Source: Ancrocorticia sp047602305 (GTDB lineage: Bacteria > Actinomycetota > Actinomycetes > Actinomycetales > Actinomycetaceae). From it: a stretch of 64,000 nt of DNA. The notes under the pieces were generated by a model. The model did no database searches, had not been told where the DNA came from, and saw only the letters and a list, made by a program, of their open reading frames with translations. The first letter of the stretch is position 1. Each line of letters opens with the position of its first letter. A program made the translations under genes and the position numbers. Shown piece by piece: positions 1-7,477 of the stretch. The stretch lies in NCBI GenBank assembly GCA_047602305.1, contig JASGHO010000001.1, forward strand, positions 1,240,001-1,304,000, given 5' to 3'.

Positions 1-548
1 ACCTCGTCCCGCTGGGAATCTTCCATGCGCACTCCCTGTTCGTCAGGGACAGTAAACTGCTCCAACAAGATGGCGACGACGTGGGCAAGATCGGACTCGT
101 AGCGGGCTATCGTCCCGGCCAATCCCCCAATGGGAGTCGCCAGCATCATCCGCGACAGTAGGCGACGCAGCATCACGAACGCAGCCGCATCGAACGTCAA
201 GGGAGTGGAACGACAATCGAAATGCGGCAGTTTGCCATCAGAATGAAAACTTGCCAAATAGACCGAGTCGATGTGCAGGAGCAACGCAACGCTGCGCGGT
301 TGAGTAGCTAGTGTCGCATGCCCTTCACGAGAATTGATGAGCACCATATCGCCCGGCCCCAATACCGAGACGCGGCCAGCCGCACATACTTCAACCTCAC
401 CGGAAAGAATAAGCAGCAACTCAGGAGCGGCGTGCCAGTTGTAGTGGTACGAGCCAATCTCGTACACGTATTGCCACGAACGAATGCCTCGCTTGGGCGC
501 GACGTGCTCGAAGTAGAACTCATTGGGGTTGGTTTGCAGTCGTCGCAT
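1..548 (-). CDS. AraC-type regulator, N-terminal cupin part (partial)
   Basis: The reverse strand reads open from an ATG at 548 to the left edge (182 codons), so the C-terminus lies outside the window. Residues about 35-85 form a cupin-like sensor: YHYNWHAAPELLLILSG, then a GPGD turn (VLGPGDMVLINS) and a following EGH. This layout is typical of the effector-binding half of AraC/XylS regulators. The remaining residues are helical (FVMLRRLLSRMML), like the linker before an AraC HTH. The DNA-binding domain itself is not visible, so a stand-alone cupin protein remains possible. It is divergent from the ACT/DUF711 pair, which it might regulate (inference). An in-frame stop lies just upstream of the ATG; no strong ribosome site is seen. 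Confidence 0.7.
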   Translation of the reverse strand, partial: MRRLQTNPNEFYFEHVAPKRGIRSWQYVYEIGSYHYNWHAAPELLLILSGEVEVCAAGRVSVLGPGDMVLINSREGHATLATQPRSVALLLHIDSVYLASFHSDGKLPHFDCRSTPLTFDAAAFVMLRRLLSRMMLATPIGGLAGTIARYESDLAHVVAILLEQFTVPDEQGVRMEDSQRDE

Positions 549-700
549 AATGACAGTCTGACTGAAGCGCAGTTACACACGTTGGGTCCATGGTCATGAG
601 CCAGGGAACCTGGCAACATTGATGAGCCCGAGCTCTCCACTCCAGCTCGACGGTTTAACCCACAAGTCCGCTAGCTGATCATTCATGGGAAGATATAACC

Positions 701-970
701 ATGCGAGCCATCATGACTGTCACCGGTTTGGACCACACCGGCATCATTGCAGCGATTGCCACCGGCCTGGCCGAGCGCAACGCCAACATCACAAACGTCT
801 CCCAGACCCTCATGGGTGAGTACTTCACCATGATCTTGCAGGTGGATTTCGAGGAAAGCGACATCACGCTGCCCGAACTCCAGTCCGCGATGGTTGAGGT
901 GGGCCGCGAGGTGGGCATGGAAGTACGCATGCAGTCCGAGGCCATCTTCAACGCCATGCACAAGCTCTAG
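701..970 (+). CDS. ACT domain protein, UPF0237 family
   Basis: This 89-residue protein is a single ACT domain. The N-terminus MRAIMTVTGLDHTGIIAAIA and the NITNVSQT segment match the UPF0237 small ACT family, which resembles the GcvR half-domain and probably senses an amino acid or small ligand. A purine-rich GGGAAG lies about 8 bases before the ATG. It sits 12 bases upstream of a DUF711 gene, a pairing conserved across many bacteria and archaea, so the two are probably co-transcribed and act together. The ligand is not known. Confidence 0.9.
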   Translation: MRAIMTVTGLDHTGIIAAIATGLAERNANITNVSQTLMGEYFTMILQVDFEESDITLPELQSAMVEVGREVGMEVRMQSEAIFNAMHKL

Positions 971-982
971 GGGGCATCTGGC

Positions 983-2341
983 ATGGCTATGGACACCGCC
1001 AAGAATATTCTCGAAACCATCCAGATGATCTCCGAAGATCGTCTGGACATCCGCACCGTCACGATGGGCATCTCGCTACTCGACTGCGCCGATTCCGACG
1101 GCGAACGGGCCCGGGAACGCTGCTACGAGCGGATCACGACGCAGGCTGCACGGCTCGTCGAGGTATGCGAAGGGATCGAAGCCGAACTGGGAATCCCTAT
1201 CATCAACAAGCGGATTTCCGTCTCTCCGATTGCCATGGTGGCTGGTTCCTCACGGGAATCTGACCTGCGGCCGTGGGCCAACATGCTCGACGCCGCCGGT
1301 AAAGCCGCTGGCGTTGACTTCATCGGCGGATTCTCCGCGCTGGTGGAAAAGGGCGCCACACGGGCCGATGAGGCGTTGATGGACTCGATTCCGGAAGCGC
1401 TGGCCTCGACCGATATCGTCTGTTCATCGGTCAACATCGGCTCCTCGCGGGCAGGCATCAACATGGATGCTGTGGCTCGCATGGGTCAGATAGTGCGGGA
1501 TGCCGCGCATGGTTCGCAGGGCGGACTGGGCGCCGCCAAACTGGTGGTGTTCGCCAACTCCGTGGGTGACAATCCCTTCATGGCCGGCGCCTTCCACGGT
1601 CCAGAAATGCCCGATTGCGTCGTGTCAGTTGGAGTGTCCGGCCCCGGCGTCATTCGCCGCGCGATCGACGGCGCCGCCGATGCACCATTCGACGTTCTTG
1701 CGGAGACCATCAAGAAGGCGGCTTTTAAGGTAACCCGCATGGGTGAATTGGTGGGGCGTTTGGCGGCCGAACGGCTCGGAGTGAGCTTCGGAATCGTCGA
1801 TCTCTCGTTGGCTCCCACAGCGGAAGTCGGCGACTCAGTGGCCCGTGCTCTTGAAGCGATGGGTCTGGAGCGCGTCGGCGCCCACGGGACCACGGCGGCG
1901 TTGGCATTGCTGAACGACGCGGTGAAGAAGGGCGGGCTCATGGCCTGCTCGCGCGTGGGCGGATTGTCTGGATCCTTCATCCCGGTCTCCGAGGACGAAG
2001 GCATGATTGAGGCCGCTGCGATGGGGGCGATCTCGCTGTCCAAGCTGGAGGCCATGACAGCCATCTGTTCGGTGGGCCTCGACATGGTGGCAATTCCCGG
2101 AGACACCCCTGCCTCGGCCATTGCCGGAATGATCGCGGACGAAGCAGCCATCGGCGTGATGAACCACAAGACCACGGCGGTGCGCGTTATCCCCGCTCCC
2201 GGAACCGTGGAGGGCGACATGGTCGAGTTCGGTGGGTTGCTCGGCAAGGCTCCCGTCATGGCGGTTAGCCCCTACTCCTCAGATACGTTCTTCGCCCGCG
2301 GCGGCATCATCCCCGCCCCGGTGCACGGCTTCAAGAACTAA
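983..2341 (+). CDS. DUF711 / UPF0210 family protein
   Basis: The 452-residue protein has the usual full length of UPF0210 (DUF711, PFL-like). The start MAMDTAKNILETIQMISEDR and the segment LDIRTVTMGISLLDC are characteristic of the family, and the glycine-rich C-terminus (GGIIPAPVHGFKN) is intact. Members are cytoplasmic, have a pyruvate-formate-lyase-like fold and no firmly assigned reaction. The upstream ACT protein is its usual partner. A 15-base piece of its 3' end (2324-2338) recurs at 7362-7376, next to tsf, see findings. Confidence 0.9.
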   Translation: MAMDTAKNILETIQMISEDRLDIRTVTMGISLLDCADSDGERARERCYERITTQAARLVEVCEGIEAELGIPIINKRISVSPIAMVAGSSRESDLRPWANMLDAAGKAAGVDFIGGFSALVEKGATRADEALMDSIPEALASTDIVCSSVNIGSSRAGINMDAVARMGQIVRDAAHGSQGGLGAAKLVVFANSVGDNPFMAGAFHGPEMPDCVVSVGVSGPGVIRRAIDGAADAPFDVLAETIKKAAFKVTRMGELVGRLAAERLGVSFGIVDLSLAPTAEVGDSVARALEAMGLERVGAHGTTAALALLNDAVKKGGLMACSRVGGLSGSFIPVSEDEGMIEAAAMGAISLSKLEAMTAICSVGLDMVAIPGDTPASAIAGMIADEAAIGVMNHKTTAVRVIPAPGTVEGDMVEFGGLLGKAPVMAVSPYSSDTFFARGGIIPAPVHGFKN

Positions 2342-2364
2342 AAGAGACGCGCGGCGGGTCCAGC

Positions 2365-2378
2365 GGCGCCGTCGTCGT
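2365..2378 (+). other. Copy of dispersed GGCGCCGTCGTCG word (intergenic)
   Basis: A full 13-base copy (2365-2377) lies in the short gap between DUF711 and the convergent methyltransferase gene. It is listed as the type copy of the motif described in the findings; other intergenic copies are at about 4313, 7386, 19952, 32411, 53657, 54399, 57480, 61384 and 63358. Confidence 0.8.
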
Positions 2379-3013
2379 TAATCCTTGATCCACTCACAGA
2401 TAACCACGACGTCACCCGCGTGCGTCCATTCCTCGGTCCGGCCCCGATGAAAACCGGCCGGTTCAACAACGGCGGCGAGCTTCGCCACGGTATCAAAGCG
2501 GGAGTGACGATCCGGTGGCAAACCACGCTGGCATTCGGCTGATGCGGCGGCGTCCGGACCGTAATGGTCGGGGTCAAAGTAGGTGTATGTTGCGGTGACG
2601 GCTCGCCCGCCGGACCGCAGGACGCGGGCCCACTCGGACACCGTGGATACCGTGTCCGGGATGAGGTGGAGGCCGCACACGCAGGTGGCGAGGTCGAAAG
2701 ATGCGTCCGCCAAAGGCAGCGCTGCGGCATCCGCCTCGTGGAACTCCACATCGGGGAGGTGACTCCGGGCAATCTCCAGCATTCTTGGGGTGATGTCCAC
2801 CCCGGTCATGGAAACCGGAATACTCGGATGATGATTCCGAATGGCTCGCAAAACGAGACCCGTCCCGGTGGCCACATCCAGGACCGAGAGGTTGTTCGGG
2901 GAGCCGAGAAACTGCGCGACGGCATCGGCGAGCTCCACGTGCATGACCGCATCGTCATAGGTCAGGGCACGCCGAGTGTACTGATCGCGAATTGCTGCCT
3001 GAATGTCATCCAT
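2378..3013 (-). CDS. Class I SAM-dependent methyltransferase
   Basis: The protein has 211 residues. Motif I is SVLDVATGTGLVLRAI (about residue 45). It is followed by the acidic end of strand 2 (TGVDITPRMLEIAR), motif II/III FHEADAAALPLADASFD and a post-motif segment EWARVLRSGGRAVTATY. This is the UbiE/MenG-like Methyltransf_11 family. The substrate cannot be read from sequence; small-molecule O-, N- or C-methylation is possible. It converges on the DUF711 gene and marks the left side of an accessory region. The start is the ATG of MDDIQAAIRDQYTRRA; a downstream start is unlikely. Confidence 0.85.
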   Translation of the reverse strand: MDDIQAAIRDQYTRRALTYDDAVMHVELADAVAQFLGSPNNLSVLDVATGTGLVLRAIRNHHPSIPVSMTGVDITPRMLEIARSHLPDVEFHEADAAALPLADASFDLATCVCGLHLIPDTVSTVSEWARVLRSGGRAVTATYTYFDPDHYGPDAAASAECQRGLPPDRHSRFDTVAKLAAVVEPAGFHRGRTEEWTHAGDVVVICEWIKD

Positions 3014-3323
3014 AGGGTGATTCTAGCGATGCATCATCCCGACGGCCCGGGGCGCGGGTTCAGGAACTAGAACATTTAACGAGAACTGAGCAAATACGGT
3101 TCTGGGATAAATTTGACTGCGTTGAGGGGATCGTTACGGTTATATTGCCGTAACGATCCCCTCAACGCATAAAAATATTGCGGTCAGCTCGCTGAGAGTC
3201 TTAAGCGCTTTGGCTACACCACTCGGCGCGTCTGTCACCTATACCTCAGATAAAAATGAGGACCGGCCCTGGACCCTTGCGGGCGGAACCGGTCTTGGTA
3301 TCGGTAAGCATACCTTTCGATCT
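3014..3323. other. Intergenic stretch with a long hairpin
   Basis: No convincing gene is seen. A 70-codon open frame on the plus strand from 3210 has no family features and overlaps mntA. The stretch contains the perfect 22-bp inverted repeat listed separately. It also has a shorter GC-rich inverted repeat, GACCGG...CCGGTC, around 3263-3297. Confidence 0.6.
3118..3169. repeat. Perfect 22-bp inverted repeat with 8-nt loop
   Basis: The left arm 3118-3139 (TGCGTTGAGGGGATCGTTAC plus GG) is the exact reverse complement of 3148-3169; the loop is TTATATTG. No T-tract follows on either strand, so a simple rho-independent terminator is doubtful. A fused pair of element ends, an operator or a cruciform site are alternatives. 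Confidence 0.85.
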
Positions 3324-3371
3324 CTACAAACTGACCTCGAATGGGGCGTGATAGCTTGCATCATGCGGCAT
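3324..3371 (-). pseudogene. hepT remnant (first 6-7 codons)
   Basis: The ATG at 3371 overlaps the mntA copy A stop exactly as in the intact pair at 7012-7022. It encodes MPHDAS, the same first residues as the intact HepT. The sequence then diverges and stops after 15 codons. The toxin gene of this copy is therefore lost. Confidence 0.75.
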
Positions 3372-3663
3372 AGATGTCCCTCGCTTCAGCGAAGGCCGAC
3401 TTTGCTAAGTACGGGTTCTTGATCGAGTCTTCAAAGACGAGATCAACTGATCGGCCCAAGAGTGCTTCCAAGTCTTCTTTCAATCCAAAGTAGACCGTCG
3501 GCAGATCAGGAACCTCGAAGAAGGACACTAGGAAATCAAAATCGCTTGTCTCCGGGTTAAAGGAATCGTTGGTGGCCGACCCGAACAACCGCAAGGTGCG
3601 CACACCGTAGCGCGCACAAAGAGCAGCAATGGCTTCCACACGAGATTCGACACTGCTCAACAT
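3361..3663 (-). CDS. mntA: MntA-like nucleotidyltransferase antitoxin, copy A (orphan)
   Basis: This 100-residue minimal nucleotidyltransferase has the signature GSATNDSFNPETSDFDF, a GS...DxD motif that binds metal and nucleotide. In HepT/MntA systems (established for Shewanella) the MntA partner transfers AMP to a tyrosine of the HEPN toxin and neutralises it. This copy differs from the one at 7012-7314 by only about two residues (V/A at PTVYF, L/F at NPYLAK). Its toxin partner is reduced to a remnant. The spacing GS-x11-DxD is one residue longer than the usual x10. It may be a solitary antitoxin or a dead duplicate. Confidence 0.88.
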   Translation of the reverse strand: MLSSVESRVEAIAALCARYGVRTLRLFGSATNDSFNPETSDFDFLVSFFEVPDLPTVYFGLKEDLEALLGRSVDLVFEDSIKNPYLAKSAFAEARDIYAA

Positions 3664-3675
3664 ATTTCGATCCTA
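3361..3675. repeat. Direct repeat, mntA copy A
   Basis: About 315 bp, including the whole mntA gene and 12 bases upstream of it, recur at 7012-7326 with few changes (offset 3651). Homology stops abruptly after ATCCTAC on the upstream side and just after the hepT start on the other. Confidence 0.9.
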
Positions 3676-3701
3676 CTGTTGGCCCGTGGCATCATGAAGG
3701 C

Positions 3702-4304
3702 ATGCCTGGAGCATCGCATCTTTATCAAGTGCGCCGCTGGCGCTCATTCGTCGAGTCGGACGGCCAGAGCCGTGCACTCGTGCTACCCGGTGCCCACTAC
3801 ACAGCAGACAATCCTCTGCTCTTCCTTGCCGCAACCGTGCTGACGGAATGTGGCTACGAGGTCTGGGCGCTCGACTGGACGTTCACTGCCAGCACGCACA
3901 CCGAAGCACGGGAGTTCGTCAAGCACGGTGCAGACGCCCTACTAAAGGCCGCCGACGAGGATGCCGGCGGTACGCACTACGAACGTACGCTCGTTCTCAC
4001 GAAGTCCATCTCCTCCCATGCGTTGTCATGGGCCGAGGAGCACGGATTCCCAGGTATCTGGCTGACGCCAATTCTTGATCACGACACCGTCGCCGAAGCC
4101 TTCCGTGAGGCCCAACTCCAGCACCTCACAGTGGGTGGCTCCGCCGATCCCCACTGGAAAGAAGACTTCATCTTCCCGGATGGGATCTTCTCGCTTGAAA
4201 TACCCGATGCAAACCACTCATTGCAGGTTCCCGGCGACTGGCGGAGAACAATTGAATCATTTGAAACCACCATGGGAGTAATCGAACGGTTCGCCGGAGC
4301 GTAG
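3702..4304 (+). CDS. Alpha/beta-hydrolase-like protein
   Basis: The protein has 200 residues. The hydrolase-like parts are an early strand-turn VLPGAHYTADNPLLFLAATV, a strand plus turn LVLTKSISSHAL at the nucleophile-elbow position, a GGSADPHW segment in place of the acid loop, and IPDANHSLQVPGDW with a candidate catalytic histidine. The elbow lacks a clean GxSxG, so activity is uncertain. No signal peptide is seen, so it should be cytoplasmic. It starts 38 bases from the divergent mntA copy A and lies only in copy A of the duplicated arrangement, which suggests cargo. The substrate is unknown. Confidence 0.6.
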   Translation: MPGASHLYQVRRWRSFVESDGQSRALVLPGAHYTADNPLLFLAATVLTECGYEVWALDWTFTASTHTEAREFVKHGADALLKAADEDAGGTHYERTLVLTKSISSHALSWAEEHGFPGIWLTPILDHDTVAEAFREAQLQHLTVGGSADPHWKEDFIFPDGIFSLEIPDANHSLQVPGDWRRTIESFETTMGVIERFAGA

Positions 4305-4312
4305 CAGGGCCG

Positions 4313-4477
4313 GACGCCGTCGTCGGCGCAATAAACAGCGAGGCCCAGAACTTCCTTGTGGAATTTCCGGGCCTCGTGCTAGTTCGCGAAAACTAAGCGA
4401 TCACTCACTCAGCGGTAGCGCCCACGCGGATGCGAGCAAAGCCGGTGACCTTGCCGCCAGCCTGCTTGGCAACCTCG
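4313..4477. repeat. Direct repeat of tsf 3' end and terminator, displaced copy
   Basis: About 165 bp align without gaps to about 7386-7550 (offset 3073) with only a handful of substitutions. The copy spans the dispersed GACGCCGTCGTCG word, the tsf terminator hairpin and the last tsf codons. Homology ends at AACCTCG. Confidence 0.92.
4405..4477 (-). pseudogene. tsf C-terminal fragment
   Basis: The last 23 codons plus stop of tsf are preserved in frame (EVAKQAGGKVTGFARIRVGA to the end), with a synonymous change. The rest of the gene is absent. It looks like the 3' end left behind, or carried along, when the block between 4478 and 7385 was inserted. Confidence 0.9.
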
Positions 4478-4746
4478 ATCGTCACCTGTTCTCGCTAGAA
4501 TCCACCCCATATTACTCGACAATTGATAGCATCAAAGTTGTAAATGTGCACATAATTAGGGTTCTCAATAACATTCGCGAATTTCTGTGTTTTTCTCCGA
4601 GACAGACCAGCTACTCACATAGCTACACAAAGAATGACAACGGGCTTTTCCGAGAGAATCGGGTCATGTTATGAGATTTCCAGGTAGCCGGTGATCGCAC
4701 AGTAAAACGGTTCGAGTATCGGAAAGTCAAAGGTAACCGCATTCTT
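4478..4746. other. AT-rich intergenic region before the toxin-like gene
   Basis: No gene is seen. Base composition is clearly more AT-rich than the housekeeping genes. The promoter of the downstream 592-codon gene must lie here, but I cannot choose a -35/-10 pair with confidence. Confidence 0.5.
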
Positions 4747-6525
4747 ATGGATCTCGCTTTTCGTGAAAAGTCAACGGCTCACCAGAGGCCACGCCGGCCG
4801 ATCAAGCATTTTCTAACGCTGTTTGTTGTTGGGATTTTAATCCTTGCCACAAGCGGAATAATCATCGGCAAGAATCTAGATTGGGAAGTTCGAGCTGAGG
4901 CCAGGACTGCAGTTCAGGCACTCAAAGATGGTGACCTCACTTCTCTCGAAGAAGTTCTTGCTGAAAACCGTGGTCAGTCAGACTTTGCATTTTTCTTCGC
5001 ATCCAAGATAACTCCGCGCGATCTTGGTGACGCGTTAGGAACTGTTGCAGGTACAAACAAAGAGCATCCCCTCAGAGCTGATGTCGACGTCGACACATAC
5101 GAACTCACCTTGGTTGATCTGGCCGGCACACTGTCTCTGGCCACACACGGGATAGGTAATCGTGCGTTGGCCGAGTCGTGGACTGATGATTTCATCTTGG
5201 CCTCAACGAGCCCTTTGGAACTCTATGGTCAACGTAAGAATCTCTTCGACAAAGAAGGGAAGCAACGCGAGAAACAAGATATCGCCAACAAGACAAATCT
5301 GCTACTCCTTCTCTCACGTGGCTATTGGTCTTCGGAGTTTCTTGAAGCGGCGACCAAGAGTTACTACGCCTTCGATCTCCAGGAAGGCAGTAATGCGTGG
5401 CCAAGTGCTCGCCCCAGCAAAGATGTTCAATATGCACCCGCTCCCACTGGGGTCTACCTGACAGATGGAATTCTTGCGCTTACTGCTGCACTCACTGCGA
5501 ACCCAGAAGCAGCCGAATGGGCGTTCACTAAGTTCATCCCACATGATGTAAAGATTGAGGATACTGATTACAGCCTTGGGGGCTTCACTCACTATCTATT
5601 GTTCGAACACCGTTTCCCTGAACACTCAAACGGCGAGAGTCTTGGTATTACAGCGACGCTCACTGCGCTCTCATCGGCTATTGAGTCAGCTAGTTGGACA
5701 TCAGACATTCAGAAAATCGCATCCAGCGAGCCTCGATTGGATGATCCGGGCCCGAAACGTGACGCAGCAGTACTCAGCGTTCTAGCTAAGGAACTACCAA
5801 AACAGAGTAACTGCTCATGGCACCCTCGTGACTATATCCACTGTCTATCGGCAGGTGTCAAAGCCGTATGGAAGTGGATCCATCGGTGGGGACACACAGT
5901 ATTGAATATCCTCACCCTCGCTACTTTTGCACCTCCTCCTTTTAACACCGTCGGCACCCTTGCGGCGGCTACAAACGCGTCGTGGTACGCCATTGCAGGT
6001 GACTATAGTGCGGCTGGACTTTCACTCGCGGCAACTGTGCCGAGACTCTCGTTCACTAAAATCGCTGATGCAGGCAAACGAATCAAAGCGAATTCAGTAG
6101 CAGCTGCTCGCGCCGTCACAAAGGGAGCCCGGAGCGCAAAGGCAGCTAGCAAGCATCAAGACGCCGCAGTTCCACGAAAGATGCCTAATAAAGAAACAAA
6201 AGACGAAATCATCAAGCGAGCGCCAACAACACCCGAAGGAGACCACATCGATCCGAATACGAACAAGGTTATTCCTAAAGAGGGACCATTCGATATCGGA
6301 CATGTCCCCGGTCATGAATGGAAATGCATCGCCCACAAGGCAAAGAGGATGAACTGGTCTGCCGATCAGCTCAAGGAATGGATTAACAACCCGGATCTTT
6401 ACCAGATTGAGGATCCTTCCTCGAACAGAAGTCACAAGTTCGAAGCGAAGAAATGTAACAAGGTGTATCTCAGCACTACTGAGCGCATTAGCCAGTGGTT
6501 CACGGAAGTCCTTCATCGCGGCTAA
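4747..6525 (+). CDS. Membrane-anchored polymorphic toxin-like protein with GH-E nuclease domain
   Basis: The protein has 592 residues. Residues about 22-44 (HFLTLFVVGILILATSGIII) form one membrane segment after a basic N-terminus. The middle, about 50-350, is unrecognised. Around residues 390-435 comes a pre-toxin-like stretch (PPPFNTVGTLAAATNASWYA, then GDYSAAGLSLAATVP), a pattern found before toxin domains in polymorphic toxins. The last 100 residues contain DIGHVPGHEW and later SHKFE, matching the G-H-E pattern of HNH/ENDO VII nucleases (GH-E family). I infer a DNA or RNA cutting toxin delivered from the envelope. No secretion-specific domain (WXG, LXG, VgrG, RHS) and no immunity gene were recognised. 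GC is lower than in neighbouring core genes. Confidence 0.75.
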   Translation: MDLAFREKSTAHQRPRRPIKHFLTLFVVGILILATSGIIIGKNLDWEVRAEARTAVQALKDGDLTSLEEVLAENRGQSDFAFFFASKITPRDLGDALGTVAGTNKEHPLRADVDVDTYELTLVDLAGTLSLATHGIGNRALAESWTDDFILASTSPLELYGQRKNLFDKEGKQREKQDIANKTNLLLLLSRGYWSSEFLEAATKSYYAFDLQEGSNAWPSARPSKDVQYAPAPTGVYLTDGILALTAALTANPEAAEWAFTKFIPHDVKIEDTDYSLGGFTHYLLFEHRFPEHSNGESLGITATLTALSSAIESASWTSDIQKIASSEPRLDDPGPKRDAAVLSVLAKELPKQSNCSWHPRDYIHCLSAGVKAVWKWIHRWGHTVLNILTLATFAPPPFNTVGTLAAATNASWYAIAGDYSAAGLSLAATVPRLSFTKIADAGKRIKANSVAAARAVTKGARSAKAASKHQDAAVPRKMPNKETKDEIIKRAPTTPEGDHIDPNTNKVIPKEGPFDIGHVPGHEWKCIAHKAKRMNWSADQLKEWINNPDLYQIEDPSSNRSHKFEAKKCNKVYLSTTERISQWFTEVLHRG

Positions 6526-6683
6526 TCAGAGCAGTTGCAAAGGGACCTCGCTTGAACTGAGCAAGCCCATAGACGACGATCGTCTGTAAAATCCGAATCG
6601 CAACCAAGAGATAAACCGACATGACGATACTGTGTATTTCATACAGTGACGTATCCATGCACATCAGACGCCGAAAAGCTCAT

Positions 6684-7022
6684 TCATTCCGGCTCAGCTT
6701 GAGTCAGAAGCTGCACCAATAGTGGAACATGATTCGTCACGGTATCCCAGACCATGATTGGGTTGACCGAGCCATACTCATGAGCAAGGATATTGCGCAT
6801 CCCAACTGCTTGCCCTAATGCAGGAATATCAGCTGCAACTTCTGGGAAGAAGCGGCGGAGCTTGTTCAGAGCTTCACCAACAATCTCAAGTTTGCGCTCG
6901 ACAGCAGCCTGTACCAACTCGTTGGTCAAGAACTCTGCTCGATCCATGCCTGATACAAAGCCCATCGCCAGCTCAGCCGCATGCTGGGCATCCCATAGAT
7001 ATTTACTAGCGTCATGCGGCAT
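6684..7022 (-). CDS. hepT: HepT-like HEPN toxin (DUF86)
   Basis: The protein has 112 residues from the ATG at 7022 (MPHDASKYLWDAQHAAELA). The C-terminal half has the HEPN RNase motif R-x4-H-x-Y in GMRNILAHEYGSVN, and VERKLEIVGEALNKL is the usual family helix. HepT toxins cleave RNA or tRNA. The tyrosine of the motif is the residue AMPylated by MntA in the studied system. The ATG overlaps the end of the upstream mntA by 11 bases, so translation is probably coupled, antitoxin first. An in-frame extension to 7097 would lie inside mntA and is rejected. Confidence 0.9.
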   Translation of the reverse strand: MPHDASKYLWDAQHAAELAMGFVSGMDRAEFLTNELVQAAVERKLEIVGEALNKLRRFFPEVAADIPALGQAVGMRNILAHEYGSVNPIMVWDTVTNHVPLLVQLLTQAEPE

Positions 7023-7314
7023 AGATGTCCCTTGCTTCCGCGAAGGCTGACTTTGCAAAGTACGGGTTCTTGATCGAGTCCTCAAAAACAAGATCAACTG
7101 ATCGGCCCAAGAGTGCTTCCAAGTCTTCTTTCAATCCAAAGTAGGCCGTCGGCAGATCAGGCACCTCAAAGAAGGACACTAGGAAATCAAAATCGCTTGT
7201 CTCCGGGTTGAAGGAATCATTGGTGGCCGATCCAAACAGCCGCAACGTTCGCACACCGTAGCGCGCACAAAGAGCGGCAATGGCTTCCACACGAGATTCG
7301 ACACTGCTCAACAT
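7012..7314 (-). CDS. mntA: MntA-like nucleotidyltransferase antitoxin, copy B
   Basis: This 100-residue minimal nucleotidyltransferase carries GSATNDSFNPETSDFDF (metal-binding DxD), the C-terminal LGRSVDLVFEDSI and the tail FAEARDIYAA. It is followed by an overlapping hepT, so this is the intact type VII toxin-antitoxin pair of the window. It lies about 160 bp downstream of the tsf stop on the same strand, separated from it by the tsf terminator. It is nearly identical to the orphan copy at 3361-3663, which implies a recent duplication. Confidence 0.92.
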   Translation of the reverse strand: MLSSVESRVEAIAALCARYGVRTLRLFGSATNDSFNPETSDFDFLVSFFEVPDLPTAYFGLKEDLEALLGRSVDLVFEDSIKNPYFAKSAFAEARDIYAA

Positions 7315-7411
7315 ATTTCGATCCTACCTTTAGAGTCCTTGACTCCGGCAGTACCTTATCCCACGGCTTCAAGAACCAGACGCCCGGCGCCGTCGTCGGC
7401 GCAATAAACAG

Positions 7412-7449
7412 CGAGGCCCGGAACTTCCTCTTGGAAATTCCGGGCCTCG
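7412..7449 (-). terminator. tsf terminator
   Basis: A 12-bp perfect stem (CGAGGCCCGGAA with TTCCGGGCCTCG) has a 14-base loop. On the minus strand it is followed by CTGTTTATTG. A slightly degraded copy sits in the displaced repeat at about 4339-4376. Confidence 0.8.
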
Positions 7450-7477
7450 TGCTAGTTCGCGAAAACTAAGCGATCAC

